64,000 bases of DNA from positions 36,572,186 to 36,636,185 of the forward strand of contig JAGTTD010000002.1 in NCBI GenBank assembly GCA_018398585.1, read 5' to 3'. This document shows positions 58,430 through 64,000 of this stretch, in pieces. Numbering within the stretch: position 1 is the first letter of the stretch; each line of letters starts with the position of its first letter. The position numbers and the translations under genes are program-made. Under the pieces are notes generated by a model. That model saw nothing but the letters and a program-made list of their open reading frames with translations, was not told the DNA's origin and did no database searches. The DNA comes from Simmondsia chinensis. Its lineage: Eukaryota; Streptophyta; Magnoliopsida; Caryophyllales; Simmondsiaceae.

Positions 58430-61400
58430 ATGGCTTCGTCACTGAGAGAAATGACAGCGAATTTTGTGAAGTTGGACCGTTTTGACGACTGTAATTTTCG
58501 CTGTTGGCAGAGGAAGATGCACTTCCTGATTACTATTCTAAATGTGGTGTATGTTCCGAATACACCATTCTCTACTCCAGCTATTTTAAGGAAACGTGGT
58601 TTGTCGGGAGTGTCAGAAGCTCAGTCACCTAAGAAGGGACTATTTTCGCCTAAAGAACAAGAAGGGAAAAGGGCATCGCAACAAAAATTCGAACGATAAG
58701 TTCGTACCAATGATATCGTAGATCAATCTAGTCGAGGGTGATGACTCTTGGTGGATTGACTCGGGGGCCACAAAACATATTTGTAAAGATGAGGGGCTCT
58801 TCAAAGATTTAGAACCCATAAACAATGGAATTGTGTTGTTTATGGGCAATGAAGCAAGTGTACCGGTTAAGGGCAATGGAAAAGTTGACTTACTTTTCAC
58901 TTCTGGGAAAACCTCTTACCTTAACCGATGTATGCTACGCCCCGGATGTTAAGAAGAACATCGTGTCTGGTGGCCTACTAAATAGGTTCGGGTTCAAGTT
59001 GGTCTTCGAGGCCGACAAGGTTGTTGTGTCAAAGGGGGTGTCTTTGTTGGCAAGGGATACTTGTGAAATGGGATGTTTAAGTTAAATGTTGATAATAAAA
59101 TTGATAGTTCGGTTTATATACTTGACTCTTCGTATCTATGGCATCAAAGATTACGACATCAGAATTTCCGTAGGATGCATGAAATGGTTAATTCGTCGTT
59201 GATACCACATATTGATAAAGTGGATGATAAATGCAAAACGTGTATGTTAACCAAAATAACGACGTTACCATTTCCATCGGTTCAAAGAGAAACGAAATTA
59301 CTTGATTTAGTACGTAGTGATTTGTGTGACTTTAAAAGTACTTCAACCATAGGAGGAAAAAGATACTTTATAACTTTCATTGATGATTGTTCAAGATTTT
59401 GCTATGTGTATCTAATCAGTCATAAAGACGAATCGTTAGAGAGATTTAAGGCATATAAAGCGGAAACAGAACTACACCGTTAGACCTTCCTCAAACAACT
59501 TAGGTTGGACCGTGGTGGAGAATACTATGATCCCAAGTATTTTGAAACCATAGGAATAGTGCATGAAGTAACAATGCCCTACACACCACAACAAAACGGC
59601 CTGGCTGAGGGTAAAAATTGAGCACTAACCGAAATGTTAAATTCCATATTGTCATATTCCAGACTCAGTGATGGGTTTTGGGGTGAGGCTACGTTAACGG
59701 CCTGTCATATTTTAAATCAAGTTCCAAACAAGGAAAGTAAAATAACCCCATATGAACATTGGAACGGTCGACCCCCGAAGTTGAGTTATCTTAAAGTGTG
59801 AGTTTGTAGGGTAGTCGTTAAAGTCCCTGAACCTAAACGTAAAAAGTTAGGTGAGAGAGGCATTGATAATATATTAGTTGGATATGCGCCACACAGTAAG
59901 GCGTATTGATTCTATGTAATTGAGCTAAACGATTATATCAACATTAATACTATAATAGAATTGAAATATGCCATTTTTTTATGAGAATCGGTGTATCTCT
60001 ATCCCTAGACCAAAGGATTATGTACCGGTTGAGAATGACACCCCAATGTCGTATGATGATGATGATCATCATGAGAGGGAGCAAGTCCCTAAAAATGCTC
60101 TAGAACTCCGAAGGAGTAATAGAGCGAGGAAAGAGAAATCTTTCGGATCGGACTTCTGCAGGTTTTTGGTAGAAGGTTCGAGTAATGATATGGACCCCGT
60201 GACTCCATATTGGTGTGTCATGGAGGCTGACCCCATGACGTTTGATGAGGCGGTAAGGTCTCATGATGCCTCCTTTTGGCAAGAGGCGATAAATGATGAG
60301 ATGGATTCCATAATGGGCAACAATACCTGGGTATTGGTGGATCTTCCATGAGGTAGCAAGCCTATCAGTTGTAAATGGATCTTCAAAAAGAAGATGAAAG
60401 TCGATGGAACTATAGATAAGTTCAAAGCCCGATTGGTAGCTAAAGGATTTACCCAAAAACATGGGTTAGATTACTTTAATACATTGGCCCCGGTGGCGAG
60501 AATATCGACTATAAGTGTTTTGATCGCTCTTACCTCTATTTATAGAATATTGATTCACCAAATGGATGTCAAAACGGCATTTCTGAATGGCGAACTAGAA
60601 GAGGAGGCGTATATGACACAGCCAGAAGGTTTTGTTGTTCTGGGTCAAGAGAGGAAGTTATGTAAACTCATATGCTCCCTGTATGGGCTAAAGCAAGCCC
60701 TGAAGCAATGGCATCAGAAATTTGATCAAGTTGTTCTAAACAACGGATTCATTATAAATGAATCGGAAAAGTGTGTCCATAGCAAGTTCGAGAATGGCAA
60801 AGGTGTCATGATCTGTTTGTATGTCAATGATATACTGATTTTTGGCACTGATTTGGAACAAGTAGGGAAAACTAAACAGTTTTGCTCGATCAACTTCACT
60901 ATGAAAGACATGGGTGAGGCTGTTGTAATCCTCGGTATAAGGATTGTTAGAAATGGAGATAAAATTTCTTTGAAACAGTCTCACTACATTGAAAATGTGT
61001 TGAATAAATTCAACTATGGTGCTTGTGCACCGGTATCCACACCAATGGACCCTAGTGTAAACTAGTACTGAATGTGGGCACTCCTATATCTTAGTTGGAG
61101 TATGCCCGCAATCATTGGATGTCTTATGTACGCCATGATTGGCACTAGGCTTGATATAGCCTATACTGTGGGAAAACTAAGTAGATATACTAACAGTCTG
61201 AGTAAACTGCGTTGGCATGCGGTTTATAGAGTACTGAAGTACCTTAAGAGTACTATGAATTATGGTATTTCTTATGTAGGGTATCCGCCCATTTTGGAAG
61301 GATAATCTGATGCCAGTTGGATCTCCGATGTGAAAGATCATGCATCCACAAGCGGATGGGTATTTCTACATAGTGGGGGTGCGGTTTCTTGGGGTTCCAA

Positions 61401-61790
61401 GAAACAGACTTGTATATCTGATTCTACAATGGCGGCATAGTTCATAGCTCTTATTTCTGCGGCTAAAGAAGCTGAGTGGCTAAAGGATCTCTTGTATGAG
61501 ATTCCTTTGTGGCCAAAGCCAGTCTCACTGATATCTATCCATTGTGATAGTCAGGCTACGCTATCAAAAGCGTACAGTAAGGTGTACAACGGAAAATCCA
61601 AACACATAGTTGTAAGACACAGTATAGTGAGACAGCTTATTCGAGAAGGCGTCATCGCTGTGGACTTTGTGAGAACTAGTTAGAATCTAGCAGTTCCGTT
61701 TACGAAAGGTCTAGCTAGAGACTTGATTCTAAAAACTAGTGAAGGGATGAGATTGAAACCTGTTATTATTAGTCGCCCATGATAGGCCCT
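58430..61790 (+). pseudogene. Copia gag-pol polyprotein, many stops and a gag deletion
   Basis: Order: gag start at 58430 (FVKLDRFDDCNFRCWQRKMH) but most of gag and its zinc knuckle are missing. Protease has WWIDSGATKHIC (about 58751-58786). GAG-pre-integrase has WHQRLRHQNFRRMH and CKTC. Integrase core has LVRSDLCDFKS and later LRLDRGGEYYD. The RT has QMDVKTAFLNGELEEE and the catalytic block reads YVND (about 60820-60831) where YVDD is usual. RNase H has [11 protein letters not shown] and ends near 61683 to 61790. Stops or shifts occur near 58697, 59083, 59481, 59620, 59800, 59908, 60349, 61063, 61303, 61438 and 61681. Confidence 0.9.
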
Positions 61791-62309
61791 CATCTCGATG
61801 CCTGATATGACGTCAGGTCTTGGGTTCAATGAGTGAGACTTATCATTCGTGTGACTGCAAACACTAAAAGAGAATTTTTCTATCCCACATGAGGAGTGCT
61901 TGGTTACCTGCGTCAAAAAATCTAAGTGGATGAGCGTATGCTCTTAATGGACCCGGTTTTATATTATTACCAAATGTTGAGTCGCAGGGACATGATCAGT
62001 GGGTTCCACCTTAGTGAGTGTGAAGTTTGGCCACTTCAAGGGATGATTTTTGACAAAGAGTTTGAACCTGAAACACTTGTGTAGGGTGTGTACGGGAAGT
62101 ACGCCTTGTGCATGATGACATAGTCGGTTAGTCAAATGGGTTGTATGGCTCAAAGCTTAGTCTACCATTTTTCGATCCGATTAACTGGAACGTTGTCTTC
62201 ACTAGCTGGGGGCTCAATTGAGAGACACCCTCATTGATGCACAATAAGGCTTCCTTTAATTTAGAGATGTTGTTTGTGAGAATGGTTGTATTTTGAAAAT
62301 GGTGGGGAT

Positions 62310-62929
62310 TGTTGATATATTTTCAAAATTAGATATGTTAATGAAGTGATTGAAATTTGTCCCGATTTTATTTAAAGTGTTTTTTCCATTTATGGGATGT
62401 GTGTTGACACACAGGGCTCGTGTGTCAACACACAATCTTACAGAACAAAAATGCAGAGTTGCGTGATGACACAAAGAGCCCGTGTGTCGACAGACAATCT
62501 TGCAGAAACACATGAAACAGAGCTGTGTGTCAACACACAGGTAGTTTTTTTGTAGTTTTAGTTCGCGACTTTTCCCTGTTTTTGGCGCCTCTTTTTGGGG
62601 TGCTTCTTGAGACGTCTCACTTCATTGTTTTTATATATATTCTACTCTTTGATCAGATTTATGATTACTTGAATGAATTGCAAAAAAAAGAGAGAATTGT
62701 AAGAACTTGTGATTCAAAGTGTTGAAAGTTCTTGATAAAAACATCATTCTCATTCATCTCTTTTGTCTCTCCCTTTGCACACTTTCACTTCATCGTTTTG
62801 GTTGTCGTTGTATCCACGAGACTATTTCCTACGCTGAAATAAGTCTTAAGGAAAGTGACTATACGGCCTCGACATCTGAGATATCTAGGATACCCGTTCC
62901 TGCGAGTTTTGCAAGAGTTTACTCCAACA
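62310..62929 (+). repeat. Right LTR with repeated palindromic motif in U3
   Basis: 620 bp. The U3 has related palindromes around gtgtgttgacacac at about 62397-62410, gtgtgtcaacacac near 62420 and 62524, and a mutated gtgtgtcgacagac near 62482, spaced 20 to 60 bp apart. A TATA-like tatatata lies near 62631. Confidence 0.8.
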
Positions 62930-62973
62930 TCTTCTTCCTAATGTAACGGCCAAGGGGAGTGAATGGCCACCAT

Positions 62974-63500
62974 TAGGGCTGCAAATGAGCCGAGCCGAGC
63001 CACAACTTGCTCGGCTTAGCTAGTTAAATAAATAAGACCGACTCGGTATCGGTATTATTTAGGCTTGATTATTTGGCGAGCTGGCTCATTGAGCTTTCTT
63101 AGCTCATTGGGCTCATTTCTCGGACTGTTAAGCTCATTTATTAGGCTTGTTAGGCTTATTTATGATTATTGTTATTTGAATTGCCTGAAAAGGATAACAA
63201 AAAAATCATGCATTTAAATTGAAAAGAAAAAATACATGTTATTCAAGTCCTCAATCTAGACATACGAGCCAATAATCGACCTAGCTCATGAGCCCATAAA
63301 CGAGCATGAGCCAATAAACGAGCCGGCTTGTGAGCCTTTCGAGCCAAGTCGGCCTCAGTTCAATTTGGCTCATTTATTTAAACGAGCTGCCTTAAACGAG
63401 CCAAGCCGGCTCTAGAGTCAGCTTAGAAGAACCCGAGCCGAGCCCTCAACGTGCCAAGTCAAATTGGATCACAAGTCCGCTTGGCTCATTTGCAGCTCTA
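62974..63500. mobile_element. hAT-type MITE, copy 2
   Basis: Ends TAGGGCTGCAAATGAGCC and GGCTCATTTGCAGCTCTA form an 18-bp TIR with one mismatch. The 8-bp TSD is gccaccat (62966-62973) and gccaccct (63501-63508). The paralogous empty site is at about 57464-57480 (ggccaccatcaattgctttg). Same family as 38942-39491. Confidence 0.92.
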
Positions 63501-63574
63501 GCCACCCTCAATTGCTTTGATTGTGTGTATTCTTGTACATGTAAGATTACTTTAGCCTTTTGTATTTTTGTAAG

Positions 63575-63697
63575 GATTGTCCTTGGAAACAGTCTCTCGT
63601 CAGGGTCTCACTTTGATGGGGTAAGGCTGCGTACATCCTACCGCCCCAGACCCTGCGCAAGCGGAAGCCCTTGTGGCACTGGGCATGTTGTTGTTGT
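63575..63697 (+). mobile_element. SINE/LINE tail copy
   Basis: ccttggaaacagtctctcgt, aaggctgcgtacatcctacc, cgcaagcggaagccc and ggcactgggcatg precede a (TTG)n end. It interrupts sequence that is continuous at 57555-57575. Confidence 0.75.
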
Positions 63698-64000
63698 CTT
63701 ATAAATAGGGTAAATTATAGAAAATCCCTCTTACTCTTGATTTAGAAACAAAAAACTTCCCTTACAAATAAAATTACTTATTAAACCCCATTAATTTTAA
63801 AAAATTATCACTTTGCCCCCAAACAATTTTTTTGACCATTTTGTCTCTCAAAATAAAATAGTTGAGTATTTGATTTTATTTTTAGCTAGGATTTTATATT
63901 TTAAGGAAAAATAATAATTTTTTTTATATTTATAGAAAAAAGGGTGTTTTATATTTATAAAAATTATTATTTTAATTAATTATATAGTAGTGACATTATA
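63698..64000. other. AT-rich end of window
   Basis: No gene. Words such as gggtaaattatagaaaatcc and taaaccccattaa are like other TIR-type MITE ends in this window, but no partner end is inside the window. Confidence 0.4.

Larger units (their letters stand above)
58189..62929 (+). mobile_element. Decayed Ty1/copia retrotransposon
   Basis: The right LTR is 62310-62929 (TGTTGATATATT to CTCCAACA), preceded by a purine tract (aaaatggtggggat). The left end keeps only the last ~200 bp of an LTR (58189-58388), matching 62730-62929. The interior has gag, protease, integrase, reverse transcriptase and RNase H in copia order, all broken. Because the left LTR is truncated, no TSD can be checked. Confidence 0.88.

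Overview
The window is nuclear DNA of a flowering plant, most likely a eudicot. It is AT-rich and intron-rich, with single-copy nuclear genes scattered among plant-type retroelements: L1 and RTE LINEs, Ty1/copia elements, a Ty3/gypsy-type solo LTR, a caulimovirid-like endogenous pararetrovirus, tRNA- and 5S-rRNA-derived SINEs, and hAT-, Tourist- and Mutator-like MITEs. I assign no species. Three nuclear genes can be read with intact frames, all on the minus strand.

Layout. (1) 121-3,315: intergenic, with a complete 5S-rRNA-headed SINE bounded by a target-site duplication (TSD) and several MITE or SINE fragments. (2) 3,316-19,596: a complete 11-exon folate transporter gene (FOLT1-like, mitochondrial carrier family, 312 aa by my exon count). 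Its 8-kb intron 2 holds a tandem duplication of about 1.36 kb whose copies were later hit by different mobile elements, including a deleted copia element. (3) 19,798-27,877: a Tourist-like MITE, then a full-length but decayed L1-type LINE with a second LINE fragment nested in its ORF1. (4) 28,103-36,600: a rearranged pararetrovirus cluster with fragments on both strands, an as-1/TATA promoter block, a gag-like zinc knuckle and a retropepsin, interrupted by another LINE. (5) 36,996-43,695: a foldback Mutator-like element, a hAT-type MITE, and a long solo-LTR-like element carrying an RTE-type LINE. (6) 43,704-48,300: a second 5S-headed SINE, two terminal exons of an unidentified gene, and the gene for mitochondrial ribosomal protein bL12 with its promoter motifs. 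(7) 48,899-54,900: a gypsy-type solo LTR and a complete four-exon class III peroxidase gene (330 aa). (8) 55,000-64,000: copia remnants, including a decayed near-full-length copia element, and more MITEs and SINEs.

The host genes are unrelated housekeeping or secretory genes and do not form an operon or cluster. The main biological interest is in the mobile elements. Two TSD-bounded SINEs have a 5S rRNA head joined to a tail that is also the 3' end of an RTE-type LINE in the same window, which suggests a SINE and its helper LINE. Several insertions can be checked against paralogous empty sites inside the window, so their order and boundaries are well supported.
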